Positions 1 to 12,157 of a stretch of DNA of 64,000 nt are shown in pieces. The stretch is taken from contig OZ010580.1 of assembly GCA_963932145.1 (NCBI GenBank), positions 959,501 to 1,023,500 of the forward strand, written 5' to 3'. The notes beneath the pieces are model-generated. The model had not been told where the DNA came from, made no database searches, and saw only the letters and a list, made by a program, of their open reading frames with translations. This DNA comes from Acanthosepion lycidas (taxonomy: Eukaryota > Mollusca > Cephalopoda > Sepiida > Sepiidae). The position numbers and the translations under genes are program-made. How positions within the stretch are numbered: the stretch's first letter is position 1; each line of letters opens with the position of its first letter.

Positions 1-31
1 TTTGATATCTTTATACTGAATACTGATCAAG

Positions 32-150
32 CCTAAGAGAAAGCTTGCAAACAAAGCAATGAATGATCCCAAAATGTGATAAAATCAAGTAAACTTTGTT
101 TTATTAAAAGTGAAATTTTATCACATCTAGGTTGAGTTTGGGTCATTAAA
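32..150 (+). repeat. diverged direct repeat, copy 1
   Basis: Aligns by eye with 1944-2058 on the same strand, with matching blocks ctaagagaaagc, caaagcaatga, gtgataaaat, ctttgtttta and ggtcat/ggatcat in order. I estimate roughly 75-80% identity. The family is not recognised. Confidence 0.55.
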
Positions 151-1943
151 AAAAAAAAAAAATCATAAATTAAGCCCGAATTCAAGTCTCACTTTTTTCC
201 TTTAGAGAAAAATATGAACAATATGAAACATATGAAAATATGTAATTCTTTCATTTTTGTGCATCATCATGTTTGTGTCTCAACAGGATTTGCAAATCAC
301 TCCTTCAAAATTTTAAACTTTAAAATAATTTTTAATTCCTATTTTACTAAATATTTTATTTTACATATTTATTTTAGTGTGGATCATACTTCAATTAAGT
401 AACCTTGGGACAAAACCCAATATAATTCTACTAAAAGAAAAAAGAAAAAAAAGAAAAAAAAAAGAAAAAAGATTTTACTTTAACTTAAGTTAATTTTTTT
501 AAATCCAATTTCTATTTGAAGTTATTTTTTAATTTGCATGTCATTTTGAAATTTCCTTTCACTTTAACTCCTATTTCATAAAATGTTTTTTTTGTTAGCA
601 ATTTCTTGTTTTTACTTTTTTTTTAACTTTATTCTTAATAAAAACCTAAAGCTATAAATAAATATATAAGAAACTAAAATTCAATAAAATATTAGTTAAT
701 TGCTGAAAATATGTTAACCAAAAACAAAGTGTTCACTTAGATTTCGTAAATTTGTCAATTTCTGGTCGACCATACTTAACTTTTCAACACCGTAGGTTGC
801 CAATCAATCGATTAACATGTCAGAAAAACAAGACATTGTGATTAAGAAATGCTTGAATACTACGTTTTACACTATAAGTAATATTTGTTTCAAATCAGAT
901 TAATTTAACTTTCTAATTTTCCTCAAATAACATGTCACAAATATATATTTTATTTTTGGAAGAGTTTTAAAACTGAAAATTAACTTTTATTCACAAACAT
1001 GTCAAAAATTTTCAAAATGATTTTCTGAAAGCAACCAAAAAGTTGACATTCAAATATAATTTCTATTTGAAATATACCAGAGTATTTTGTTTACTGAAAA
1101 TAGTAACTTTAATCATTTAACTTTCAATTAAAGCTAAGAAAGAAAGATTCAAGAATGATTTTTCATTTTTTAAAAAAATTCATTTTGAATCTTAGGTATT
1201 GAAAAAGTATTTAGTGGAGGTCCCTAATGTAAATGTAAATGCAAGCTCATAGTCAAATGTAGTTTGCTTGAAGGGGAATCTATAAGATTCTTCACCAATA
1301 TAAATTTTAGTGCATAAAAAGTGTTATCAGTATAGGAAAGACTATGAAAATTTATTATCAGACTGAAATGAAGGTTACACCTGACATTGAGTTTAGAGTT
1401 TTTGCTGCTTCTTTATTCATTATCAGAACAATTGTGATGCCACTTGTCTACCATGACCCAGTGACCCCAATAAAGTAATTTTAACAAGTTTATAAGTAGT
1501 AACAAAATACATGGATCAGTGAGAGGAAGCAATTCAGTTTCAGGGTACAAGAGATTTGCATTCAATTTCAAAGTTTATTTAGCTTCAATTATTTTTATTT
1601 TTTGAAATAGCATTAGTGTTAATTCTGTCCAGATAAGTGTTCAATTTCTAATTTATGTTGGACAAAACTGTATTGCAACTTTCAATTGGTCAACTTTAAA
1701 AATATACAAGAAAAAGGTTGACAATTATTTTAGTCATACCATCAGATTTTGTTTAATTTAGGATCATTTATTTTCCCCATGAAAGACAATTTTAGGTGAT
1801 TTGTTGTTTAAAATCACCTCAATCATTAATTTAACAATGTCTGGGATATTTTTTTTTTATTTACACTATGAAAGTTGGTCTTTAACCAATTCATTTTGCA
1901 TGTGGGACATGTTAACTTTTAAATTTCTAATCTTGTTCTAGGA

Positions 1944-2058
1944 GTCTAAGAGAAAGCATACAAAGCAATGATTCATCTCAAAAGGTGATAAAATGAAGCA
2001 CACTTTGTTTTACTGAAGTTTTATCAAAGCCATGTAAAGTTTGGATCATCAAAGTTTA
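1944..2058 (+). repeat. diverged direct repeat, copy 2
   Basis: Second copy of the repeat at 32-150, about 1.9 kb away and in the same orientation. It is probably an old dispersed repeat or a local duplication, and no coding content is seen. Confidence 0.55.
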
Positions 2059-2786
2059 GTTTTTTTTCCAAAAAGAATTGCCACATAAGTATTAAAAAAA
2101 AACAAAAACATGTAAGAATAGAGAATTTACTGGTATGCCTTTTTGTAATTGTCAAATTTAAAAGTAAAAGTTTAGTTGGAATATAATAATGGAGCATATC
2201 ATTTTTAACTGACAAAACTTCAATGTCAGTTAAAATGAGTTTAAACTTTGAAAACATTTTTGAATGCAAGCATTTTCTCTGTTTATCCTTCTCAAAGATA
2301 TGCAAACAATTTTTAAAACTATTAGCAACATTTACAATTTTCACAAATAGAGTAAATTGTTTTAATCAGTTTAAAGCAGAATTTTATATTCTTAGTGTTA
2401 TTTAAAAATAAATCTTTGCTTTTTACCATAGTATAGAAGAGATATTTTTGTAAAAGTGATTCCCAATTCAAATTTTCCCCAAAGAAGAGTGAGCTTTTTA
2501 ATGTTTTGATATGGAAGAGATGATAGCAAAGATTTCAAGATACATTGAATGGTATGGTATAAAGCAAAGATTGATAAAAAAAAAAAAAAAAAAAATTATA
2601 TAAAGTAAAAGGCTAAATTTGCATCTAACTTGATAATTATTATTTTGAGGACCTTAAAGTGAATTAAAAAAAAAAAAAAAAAAAAAAAATCAAAATGGGC
2701 AGCAAGTCTGATCCATGTAATCATCATCATCATCTTCATCATTTGTTTAACTTTTCATTTACTCATTCTTATATGCATATATTTTT

Positions 2787-2928
2787 TTAGTCAATCCACA
2801 AATCAAACCTCGACCGGTTGGATCCAGATTTTCGGCTTTTGGATCTTGAACGTGACCTTGAACGTGAAGACGACCTAGACCGGGAACGTCGTCTTTTTCT
2901 AGAGTTCTGCCTTTCTGATGAGCTGGAC
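2787..2928 (-). CDS. ZRANB2: ZRANB2 last coding exon: RS tail and stop
   Basis: Acceptor ataacag before 2928. The first base completes an Arg codon split from the upstream exon. The exon encodes SSSSERQNSRKRRRSRSRSS and a further RS run, then SRFDLWID and TAA at 2789-2787. It continues the RS domain without a frame change. Confidence 0.87.
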
Positions 2929-5900
2929 CTGTTATAGATCAGGTAGATGTTACATTGACAATTCACGGTAATAAGAGATGAACAATGAACAAAGAAAATA
3001 ACTCTTCACAAAACAGAGAAAAAGAAATATAACAAATATTGGTATTTATTGAAAAAGAATGATAATATGCATTTTAAAGAAAGGGAATGACTAACCAATG
3101 AAAATGAATTGCAAGAAACTCTTTAATTGGTCATGTTCTTTCTCAGGATAACAGAAATTTTTTTCCCCCTTCCCTGCCATATCTTCACTTCTTGACTCAT
3201 ACTGGCAAACAAAATTTTTTTTGTTTGAGAACAATGGAGAAATTGAAAGAGAAAGAAAGAGAGAGAGAGGAAATCAAAGATCACTGGATATAACATATAA
3301 TACAGAGGAAGGATTAAAGTGTGCAGCAGATGAAACTGATGTTCATCCAAATATATAAAATAAATAAGGGCAAAATTACATGCAGTGAACATTTACCATA
3401 TAAAGAATTTTATTTGTTTATAACAATTGATCTCAGTATAGGCATAAAAAAAAAATTAAGAAAATGTCAGTCTAGATATGTGACAATATATTTGCATGAA
3501 ATGAAAGACAATTGAGAAAACGTGATGGGAAATCAGAAACGGTTTTCTTTAGTTGGTTTTTATATAAAGAGAAATACTAAAGCTTCAAGAAACTGTATGA
3601 AAATGGAGTTTATGGCTATAAAGGTACTCATGTAAGGTGGTTGACATTATGTTACTTTTACATACCAAGTTGCTAAGGTTAGAGAGTTTCATCATTCAAC
3701 AGACTGTCAGTAAACACATGAGAATATTTGAATCAAAATAATTCAACATATCAAATAGAAAAGTGTCTGAATGGGATCCCACAAAGCAATTAAAGTAAAT
3801 TTGTGAAGAGTTGTAAAGAAAACTAAAATGGGGAGAGGATAACCCCGCATCAAACAAAGCTGAAAAAAGAAACATTTTCATTTGGGAAAAATAAAAAGAA
3901 AAAAGTTATCAAGAATATTCTCATTTTCACTTATGTTAGATTTTTGTAGATTTCGAAAATGCTTAACTGAAACGTAAAAATTCCTTGCAGAATGACCAAC
4001 AGATAAGAAAATAATTTTATTTGTAGATTTTAAGGAACATTCTGCTTTTCATTTCTTTCTTTTCTTTTTTTTTTTTACACTTACTTTTCTTTAATAAAGA
4101 AAAGGCAATTTCATGACAAACAAAAAGTATTGGTACATTGTATGTACAAATGAAATTGGTTCTTGTTGAGTAAGTTACTAAATATAAATTGTGGTTTCTG
4201 TTAACCACATGAACCAAGTTAGAGCAACAAATATTTCTCTATTTAAATTTTACATCAAGTTGCCAAGGGATAAAGAAATCAAATCTCATTGAAAGCACAA
4301 AGAAAGGGGAAATGGAAATTCAGAAATTGATGCGATTTTGTCAATACGTTTTTTATTCTCAGTTAAGTATCATAATCATAAACTGCTGGTCTTTTAGCAT
4401 GGATGATTTATGAGATTTATGTAATCACCCTGTGTTCTATTTACTTACATCAAAAATTGCTAAAATAAATAGCAAGTGAATAACTGAGAAAAAGTCATTC
4501 CAGCTTAAAGTAAGATAATCAAAGATGCGCATTTAAGGGTGCATCATAGAAATTAGATTCCTGAGAGAAGTAAAAGAAAATATTGAGATATTCAACTTTT
4601 CTTTGAGGATTCATCTATTTCTAAAAAACTTGCTTAGCAGTAACAAGACAATAGCTAGAGTTAGTTGCAGTGGAATGGTGGACAATTTACCCGTTTTACC
4701 AGTTACCTGGACCTGGAGCCGGAGCGGGTTCTCCTCCTCTTCCTCCTAGCTGATGATCTGTGTCTGGCAGATGTTGAGCTGGATACTGACGATGATCGAG
4801 AACGGGAATGAGATCGGGACTGGCTGGAGTGTGAACGTGATGATCCACTTGAAGAAGAAGGACTTCGAGAATGACTTCCAGACCCACTGTGTGACCGACT
4901 GCGAGAACCTGAAGAAGAGCTTGAACTGCTACGAGATCGGGATGATGACCGGGAGCGTGACCGCGATGAACTTGTCCGTGAATCTGACTTGCGATTTTTT
5001 AACTTGTCATTTTCCTCATCAGATTCCACCAAATTGTATTTGGACAAATCTCCTTCATCATCATCATCCTCCTCCTCCTCCTCCTCTTCCTGCATGCAGA
5101 AAGAAAAATCTTTTATTTTTACCTTTCTTTCTTAATACAATTAAAAAACAAAAAAAAAACAAACAATATTTTAACTCCAGTACATCAAGTGCATTTTATT
5201 AAGACATTTATGTAAACAAAATTATTATATACTGTTCTCTCAAGTCTATCAATGATTAAAATCTACGTATGAACAAAATAATAGAAAATGGTTATCTCAT
5301 TAACACTTGAAATTTCCTTTACTGGGCTACAAAATTTTTTTTAAAGTTGTCTATGTTTTTCCAAATGATTTAGGAGCAATTCTTCACTGCTGAATCTGAA
5401 AACGACATCTGTTTCTCTCAATGATGTTATGTTTTTGTACTAAGTTGAGTTTTAAAAATCAGATCATCTAAATTGATTACGTTTTTGTGACATTATTGAT
5501 TGAATTTTATTAATTTCCCATACAAAATAAGTTTTTAAGAAAAAAAATTGTTTTATGACAATTTATTAATTAAATGTTACAAACATGGATTATAATAAAT
5601 TGAATAGTATACATTGATAAATGTAAGGACATGTAAATTACATGTTACATCATCATTGTTCAAAATTTATGGCTTGAAATTCTGTTTATTCAAATGCTTA
5701 GAATGCTGGACATCCCCATCACTGATTAATCAGCCATCAGTACTGCATCCCTTATACCATGTCTCCATCTCTTTCATGTCATGATGGATACCACCCCCTT
5801 GTTCATTGATCCCAGATTCTCAGGAAACAGATTCATATACAAGAATGATGCATTTTGATGCTCAATTTGTATCCAAGGTCTCTGAAAGCATTCAGCATAT

Positions 5901-8900
5901 TGATAAGTTCTGCATAATTCTTGGCTTTGAACCTTCTATGCTTCCAGTTCCACTTCGTACAGTGAGTTTTCAAACTCTGGATCTCTGATGAGCTGACGGA
6001 TTTGGGGACTATCAAAGATGTCAGCTTTCAACTTCCCCATCACCAATCCTGGCACAAGTAAGTGCCACCATCCTTGTCCAGATCTATGGTGAACTGCTTT
6101 ATCAAGCTGAGTTTGATGTGGAAAAAGTATCCAGTCTCTGTCCAGCAGAGGCTTACTGATGGTGTTCATTGCTCTGCAAGGCATCAAGTCCTCCCAAACA
6201 AGCCAGTCCTTTTTCGTGTAATGCTGAGCAGTGTCTCTACTATCCCACATGAACAGAAAGCATGGGTATTTGGTGAACCTGGATTGTTGTCCTAACAAAA
6301 AATTCACCATCTTCAGGTCAGTGCAAATAAACCACTCATGCTGAACATAATGAATTTTCTCCAGCACATACTTTGCTGCTTCATATTTCTCATTTAGTGG
6401 AGTCTAGTGAATGAGGAGTATAGAGGCAAGTAGTTACCATTGTGTAGCAGAACACTTTTCAGTGATTGCTTGCTGCTGTCAATGAACAGTCTCCAATCTT
6501 TGGGTTCATACTGTGGCAGTCCCTTTGAAGTTTGGTCAGTGTTGCCGAGTCATTTCTTGATAGTGTGTATAGAGGTGAATGAGGTCTTGAATATCAGCAG
6601 TTAGAGTGATATGGCCCTTAGTGGAATCTGAGAGACTCTGTTGTTGAGATCAAACATCATGGTTTTTATACCATTATTCCTGAGAAATTAGCTCCTGAAT
6701 TATATAATTTTCCTAATTGGCCCTAAAATGTCATGTGGTATGCTTACTACTACATTCACATGATATTTTTGGCATATAAATTATAATGACTAATAAAACA
6801 ACCTTCCCGATTTGTATTTTATGTTTTTAAATTGTACAGTATAACTGGTGTGTTTTGAGATATAAGCACTTTATTGTGTATTATTGGTTTATAAATATTT
6901 TGGTCGTGTGTTTTAATATTTATATAGCTATTTTTGGCTGAAAATATTTCTGATGGGTTAAAATTAATAAGTTTATAATTAACATAATTAGTTTTATTGT
7001 GTGAAATATATTGCATATTTAGATATTTTAATGGACATAATGTAAAAATCATGCAAAAACAACATCTGACCATAGCTAAAAAAAAGTTGACTTGATTGAG
7101 TTAAACCAATGTGATTTTTGGATTCAGCACATCAAAATTGTTCTTAATCAGCTAAAGGAAAAAAAAGAAAAAAAAAAAAGACAATAAATTTGCTGTTGAT
7201 GAGTGATAAAATGAAAATGGTAAGCGCACTAATAAAACCTGCAATGTCACTAGACCACCTTAACAGTCATAAAGGCTGTAATATATTAAAGAAAATGAAA
7301 AAAAAAATAAAAAAATGGGGTTGCGGAAACGGTTAAAAAGGGGCCCCAAGAAGTAATGTAGTGGCCATAGGGGATGACGACATACCTCCGATTCCAATTT
7401 GTATTTGGAAATGTCAGCATCTTCATCCTCTTCCTCCTCTTCTGTAGCTTTGATAACAGGTGATTGGGATTTAATCTTATCAGCTGCATCTACTTTGCGG
7501 TATTTTTTTTTCTTCCGCCCAAACTAGAAATAAAGAACTTGAATAGAAAGAACTTTTCTTTCCAATTCCTAATTTAAGTTTTTATAATTTCTAAATATTT
7601 GAAAAGTGCATGAATTAAAACTGAGAATTCCAGTAAGTAAATTAGGAAAACACTATAAAAATTTAATTACCTCATCATATTCATCATCAGATTCATTTCT
7701 TTCGATATATTCAACAACTTCATCTCTTTCCATATAGCCACCTCCATAACCTAGAAAAGACAGAGAGACATTGTAGAAGAGATATTGTCACTGTCAAGTT
7801 GTAAAAGAGCTAGTGATAAGTCATGATCAACAATATTTTGGTAAATGACAAAATGGAGAGGGGGATGGTTACATAAACAGAAATGTCAAAGTCAAAAAAA
7901 GAAAATTTTTTTTAGTTACAAGTGTATAAATACAAATATCTTTCCAAATGTTTGTGCCATGTTAAGAGAGAAATACATGCAACACGTGTAGTTCTGGACA
8001 GTGATAAGTATCACTGTTTCTGGGAAAAGAAGACTGGTGTTGTCTTTATAAAATGTCAGTGAATGAACTTACCTGTTCGGGGCTCAATACGGCCATATTT
8101 GGGAGCATTGCACATGTTACAGGCAGTTCTTCTAGCCCAATTTACATTTCCACAGCTGGAGAGAGAGAAAACAGAAAAGAAAAAAGACAATTTAAAGGAA
8201 ATATTAAAAAAGAAAGCTAATTTCAACAATAACAGTCACAATAATCAGTAATCTAGTAGTAAATTGTATTAAATCAATTGCTAGGAAAGGCAATTCACTA
8301 TGTTATCAAAGACAATTTTTCTTGTCAGAATCTATCTTGTACGTTTATAAGTCTACCATTTGTTCATTAAGTGAATATTGCTGCCAATCTGGTGCAGTGC
8401 TTCTGCTATATATCTAGAGATTCTTAACAATATCAAAAGAATTGGGAAAGTAATCGGTGCTGAGCTGGATTTTTGATTTCAATCACTTTCCCAACAATAA
8501 CATAGCTTCCCTCTGCCTTTTTCTATAAATATTTTCATGCCAATTGTTCTGATGAGCTTTCTTCTTTGGTACTTTAATTTTATGAATTTAAACATAATAC
8601 GAAATTGTTAGCAAGGTCTCATTTTGCTGTTCAAATTGCTAGATGTAATTGTAAGTTCTATTACAATAGCTGCTTTTTTTTATTGTACTCTTTCTTTGCC
8701 TGTGGAACTCTCTACTGGCTTCTTGCTTTCCTGTCAACTACAATCTTCAAAAATTTAAAAGCAACTAAACATCAATCTTTTTTAATCCTATTCTTTTATT
8801 GTACTTTCGCCTCAATATTTTCTCAATTTCTTTCATTCTGTAAGCCCTTGCATGAAGTGAAATGATAAAAATAAATCTTAATAAAATCTTTTATGTATAT

Positions 8901-9142
8901 CTTTTAAAAACATTAAAGTGAGGCTAAGTTTGTAATCTCTCATATTGCTTACAGCATCTTTAAAACATATGAATGTATACACATTGAAAGAAATTGGACA
9001 ACATAAGTGTAATATTCAGACAAAGATCCTTACCTTTTACATTGCCAATCATCAGCACTGAATAATCCTCTGCTCTTCTCTGCCATTGCCTTTCCAATCT
9101 CAGTGCCTCCTTTTTTATAAGTAACTCCATCTTTCTTTTCAG
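2787..9142 (-). CDS. ZRANB2: ZRANB2, zinc finger Ran-binding domain protein 2 (spliced gene, N-terminus not found)
   Basis: Minus-strand gene of at least six coding exons, in transcript order 9034-9142, 8073-8155, 7671-7750, 7386-7523, 4707-5089 and 2787-2928. Every junction is GT-AG and the phase carries through all of them. The product contains GGTEIGKAMAEKSRGLFSAD, then a RanBP2-type zinc finger (DWQCKSCGNVNWARR, then CNMC), the GYGGG linker, FGRKKKKYR, two acidic blocks ending SKYKL and SKYNL, and a long RS-rich tail ending FDLWID. This order is that of ZRANB2, a nuclear SR-like protein whose fingers bind GGU-containing RNA and which influences alternative splicing. The first of the family's two zinc fingers was not found in the window. 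The visible part is about 310 residues, so the complete protein should be close to the usual size of about 330. Identification is by recognised homology; the exon limits come from splice signals and reading frame. Confidence 0.92.
4707..5089 (-). CDS. ZRANB2: ZRANB2 exon: acidic run and RS domain
   Basis: Acceptor gcatgcag and donor CCAG|gtaact. The 383-nt exon opens with seven Glu then Asp residues, passes through GDLSKYNLVESDEEN, and becomes a dense Arg/Ser domain. Such RS domains are phosphorylated and bind other splicing proteins. An overlapping plus-strand ORF here is a shadow of the repetitive codons. Confidence 0.9.
5090..7385. other. ZRANB2 intron
   Basis: Intron between the RS-domain exon and the FGRKKKK exon. 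Apart from the pseudogene at 5700-6665 it is plain AT-rich sequence. Confidence 0.7.
5700..6665 (-). pseudogene. Pseudogene of an uncharacterised repeated metazoan gene family (KYPCFL..WDSR family)
   Basis: Read on the minus strand, segments in several frames follow the order I recall for a multicopy family of unknown function found in arthropods and molluscs: YEPKDWRLFIDSSKQSLKSV and LLHNGN (about 6520-6440), then a 143-residue open stretch (6367-5936) containing TKYPCFLFMWDSRDTAQHY, KKDW, GKLKADIFDSPQIRQLIRD and FENSLYEVE, then SIKMHHS and HDMKEMETWYKG-like remnants. The usual core between KKDW and KLKA is mutated. Stops and frameshifts break the whole reading. The family may derive from a transposon, but no transposase motif is seen. 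It lies inside a ZRANB2 intron on the same strand. Confidence 0.6.
7386..7523 (-). CDS. ZRANB2: ZRANB2 exon: FGRKKKKYR basic motif and first SKYKL block
   Basis: Acceptor tttctag and donor GAG|gtatgt. The exon is exactly 46 codons, opens with FGRKKKKYRK, and closes with an acidic run and DADISKYKLESE. Human ZRANB2 has the same order of motifs. Confidence 0.92.
7671..7750 (-). CDS. ZRANB2: ZRANB2 exon: GYGGG linker, acidic
   Basis: Acceptor ttctag and donor GAG|gtaatt. The 80-nt exon encodes YGGGYMERDEVVEYIER and then NESDDEYDE, matching the conserved post-finger linker. It joins in phase to both neighbours. Confidence 0.92.
8073..8155 (-). CDS. ZRANB2: ZRANB2 exon: core of zinc finger 2
   Basis: Acceptor ctccag and donor ACAG|gtaagt. 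The 83-nt exon encodes CGNVNWARRTACNMCNAPKY followed by GRIEPRT. It supplies the remaining zinc-binding cysteines and the N-W-A-R-R core that contacts RNA in this family. Confidence 0.92.
8520..8790 (+). mobile_element. LINE C-terminal fragment (CR1/Jockey-type ORF2 tail)
   Basis: Plus-strand frames give NCSDELSSLV, KHNTKLLARSHFAVQIARCN and, after a frameshift, LWNSLLASCFPVNYNLQKFK. This is the conserved end of many non-LTR retrotransposon ORF2 proteins (R..xx..LWNSLP..F). The same family lies on the minus strand at 29524-29870, where NCSDEL and LWNSHLASCF recur. The fragment lies in a ZRANB2 intron. Confidence 0.6.
9034..9142 (-). CDS. ZRANB2: ZRANB2 exon: linker and start of zinc finger 2
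   Basis: Acceptor ttcag before 9142 and donor AAAG|gtaagg after 9034. The 109 nt start with two bases of a split codon and encode EKKDGVTYKKGGTEIG through DWQCK. The GGTEIGK..AEKSRGLFSA.DW block is nearly diagnostic for ZRANB2. The first Cys of finger 2 lies at the end of this exon. Confidence 0.92.
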
Positions 9143-9600
9143 CTGAACAGGAAATAAATTTATAGGCAAAAAGTAAACAGGAAAAGACACCACATTAAAA
9201 AATATTAGAGGTTAAATATTTGTTAAGTAAATGGAAAAACCAAAATAAAGTGAAACCTAAACAACTGAGATTTAAGCTTTCAATTTTCATTGCATTTAAA
9301 TAAGTTGGAATTTCTATTTAAAAGCTGCCAGAGTTTTTTTTTTGTTTAACTCAAACAAAAAGAACATTTTTAGTGTTTGTTTATATTATTTGAAAAGTAT
9401 TTTATATGCTGAAAGGTTTTTAGTCTAACCCAGTTGCTAAAGTCTAACCAAACATAAGAATTTTATTCAATCCCTCTTTCGTGGGATAAATGAGATTTCA
9501 AGACTCCCACCCCCTTCTTTATCACTTCCAAAATAAGCTGCATTCTGAAAACATTTTATACATGCCTATGAGTTGATGTATTAGCTAAAAGTACACTTAC

Positions 9601-9649
9601 CCATATTAAATATTTTTCTTTGGGCTGATAAGGACAAATATTTAGAATT
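9601..9649 (-). other. ZRANB2: Candidate alternative 5' exon of ZRANB2
   Basis: A 49-nt segment with an acceptor (ataatttcag) and a strong donor (ATGG|gtaagtg). Spliced to the exon at 9142, the phase-compatible frame has no stop, and its last codon is ATG with A at -3 and G at +4, giving MAEKKDGV as a possible start. This would make a protein with only the second zinc finger. It is inference from splice signals only; the segment could be untranslated or unused. Confidence 0.3.
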
Positions 9650-9688
9650 CTGAAATTATAAATATAAATGAGAGTAAGAGGGGATGAG

Positions 9689-9691
<3 letters not shown>

Positions 9692-9721
<30 letters not shown>
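9692..9721 (+). repeat. (GA)n microsatellite
   Basis: Uninterrupted GA dinucleotides for about 28 bases, just upstream (minus-strand sense) of the candidate ZRANB2 exon. Confidence 0.9.
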
Positions 9722-9724
<3 letters not shown>

Positions 9725-9774
9725 GAAATTTAAAATGTAAATTAAGAAAGACAGAAATGTAAAGCAAATTTTTT

Positions 9775-10510
9775 CAGCTTGGATATTATGACCTAACCGA
9801 CCTGGACTATATCAATGACACAGTGCTGTTCAGCTGCTCGGGTTGGAGGGTGCACTCTGCATGTTCAATGAGGCTTAAGCTGCACATGAACTGGTCAAAG
9901 ACCAAACTGGGAGATGGCTCCAATCCACAGCCCATAACCATGTTGAGTTTGTCATGGCTTTCATATACTTGGCCTCAGAAGTTTCCAATGGCAGTGACCT
10001 CAACACACATCATGTAGATCAAAAGACAACATGGACTGGCTGCAGGTGTCATGAACCACTATGGTGGCAGTGCGACATCTCCTGATGCACCAAGCTATGA
10101 TTTTACAATGACACCATTCTCTCTCTGCTATTATATGGTGGCATGATGTGGCCTCTCAGTAAGACCATCACCTCAAATGTCCTCAGGACCATTGAGAGAG
10201 ATTGCACACATCTAATGTCCAATGAGGAGCTCTACCAAAGGACCAGCCAGCGAAACATCCTCTGCACTGTTGCTCAGCGCAGTGTTCTCTGGCTTGGTCA
10301 ATGCCTTGTGATGACCAGAGTCATGTACTAGTTCAAAGTGTCATCTGCAAACTGGCAATGACCTTGTGGCACACCATGCAGCTGCTGGAAGGATGTCATC
10401 CACCAGGACCTTCAGCTGATTAATCTGGCACTGGAGGATGTTCCAATGCTCTGCCAAGACAGTGAGCTGAGGGGAAAAGGTGGCCCTCATGAGCTCAACA
10501 TGTTCATGGT
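9775..10510 (+). mobile_element. LINE reverse transcriptase fragment (RT palm to C-terminus, degenerate)
   Basis: Translated frames give DYINDTVLFSCS (the YxDD box, here N-D), MRLKLHMNWSKTKL, HGLAAGVMNHYGG, YNDTILSLLLYGG, WPLSKTITSNVLRTIERDC and SVLWLGQCL in the order of the C-terminal half of endonuclease-type LINE reverse transcriptases. The usual tail follows to about 10500. Stops and frameshifts are frequent, so it is dead. It differs in composition from the AT-rich surroundings. Confidence 0.75.
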
Positions 10511-12150
10511 ATGAGATTTAGCAGTAGCAGTAGAATGCTTAAAGTAAAAATGATAAGTGTTGAAGTTGAAATACAAGAAAGTAAATGAGAAGAGGAGGTT
10601 AGTTTTAGTCAATCAAAATTTAATTTTACCACAGATTTCACCATTTCCGATCAAAGCCGACAATGGACAAGTTTAGTGATCATATTCTTTTAGTTGTTAA
10701 CATTCTTTTTTTGTTAACATTTTTTGTTGTTTTTGTTGATCTATTCTTTGGTGTATTATAAGATGGAGAGTTGAAACAACTCTTGGAACAAGAACCATCT
10801 CATAGTTACTGAAAAGAAGTTCAGATTTGGTTGAATTTAAATAGAGAGAGAAAAAGAGCAATTTGAAAATATGAGCACAAGAACAATTCTAAACTTAATG
10901 AGAAAACTTTGCTTATAGTATTTATTTTCCTGACAAGCACAAAACTCACTGTACTTTGGAATAATCCCTACAGGTCATTTATCCCTGAAGAATTGCAACA
11001 ACAAAGACAGAAACTTTAAAGTCCTACAGTTTGCTGTTTTTTTTGTTGCAGATGTCCCTTGAATCTATAGGAAGCTGCCTACTGAAAATGTAACAGGGTG
11101 AAACACAATAAATGTAGTAGTCTATTCTAGTCCAAAGCAAAATTTAACAATCTTCATTGTTTATATAACCATCAGCATACAATACCAGAATATTCATAAA
11201 ACATGTCTGAAACATTTTTTGATATTAAATACAAAAATCAAACAATGCTTTGACATTCAACTTGAGCATAAGAAAGTACTGTCAGGAAAATTACACTTTG
11301 CAATGTTCACTTGAATAAGGAAGTTGAAATCTCTAAAGCATCCCCAGTTATAATTTTTTTGAATTTAAATAATTTTTAAAAAGAAGAATTATTAGTAGTA
11401 ATTATCAGCAAAAATTTACAATGCAATAATAGTAAGCATGTGTCAAAATATATTTTTTGTATTTTAAATGTTAAAAGCATATTATCCTCTGCACCCTAGG
11501 ATGTAGGGTGATTCCCTTATGTTGAAGCTGTTATCAAAATAAACTTGTGTGTAAACTAGGTATGTATGTTGTCATATTTCAAACTGTAAAGTAGGATAAT
11601 AGATTTAGCATTAATATTATTAATATTAGAATGTTGCAGAATAAGTTATTCCCAAAACCACAATAATCCAACCCCAAAATGGATATCTTTCTAAATATTA
11701 ACTAGAGTGTCAAGTTCTCCATGATACAGAAAAACAACCCCCTCCCAAAAAACACAGAAATAAAGTGGAAAACGGGATTTTTTCTACTAAAAAATAAAAT
11801 ATCCCAACAGTAAAATGTAAAATTTCCAAGTTGGAAATCTACTGAATCATTAATTTGCATAAAGTCACTTATGTGACTATAACCTATATTGTTGCAACAT
11901 GTCATTCTATAAATAACATGGGGTATTTTCCATCACTGATCCCAGCAAGCGGCATAACCTAATTCATGATATTAACCTGGCTAAACCAGTCACCGCTGGT
12001 CATTGCAGGGTGAATACCCACGTGATATTAGCAGATGAATAGTGTGGCATGTGCCATCAAGGGTAGTAAAAATAAAAGTTGTTGTTTGTTTAGTAATTAA
12101 ATTTTTAAATGCTGGTTTGATTATCTTTCACAATGAGTAAATGAAAAACT
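10511..12150. other. AT-rich non-coding stretch
   Basis: I see no gene, RNA or recognisable element here. The short ORFs have no family resemblance. Confidence 0.5.
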
Positions 12151-12157
12151 AGCAAAC

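Larger units (their letters stand above)
1..2786. other. AT-rich flank 3' of ZRANB2
   Basis: No gene is recognisable here. The stretch is very AT-rich with long A and T runs. Part may be the 3' UTR and downstream flank of the minus-strand ZRANB2 gene, whose stop codon is at 2787-2789. A diverged direct repeat of about 115-120 bp occurs at 32-150 and 1944-2058, sharing the words ctaagagaaagc, acaaagcaatga and gtgataaaat in the same order. The short ORFs in this part have no family resemblance and look like chance. Confidence 0.5.

Noticed and set aside
4753..5202. 149-codon plus-strand ORF opposite the ZRANB2 RS exon
   Set aside because: It is antisense to repetitive Arg/Ser codons, contains a His/Pro run from the acidic stretch, and has no family resemblance.
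9692..9721. CRISPR or other array-like repeat
   Set aside because: It is a plain GA microsatellite; no spaced repeats of CRISPR type exist in the window, and the DNA is eukaryotic.
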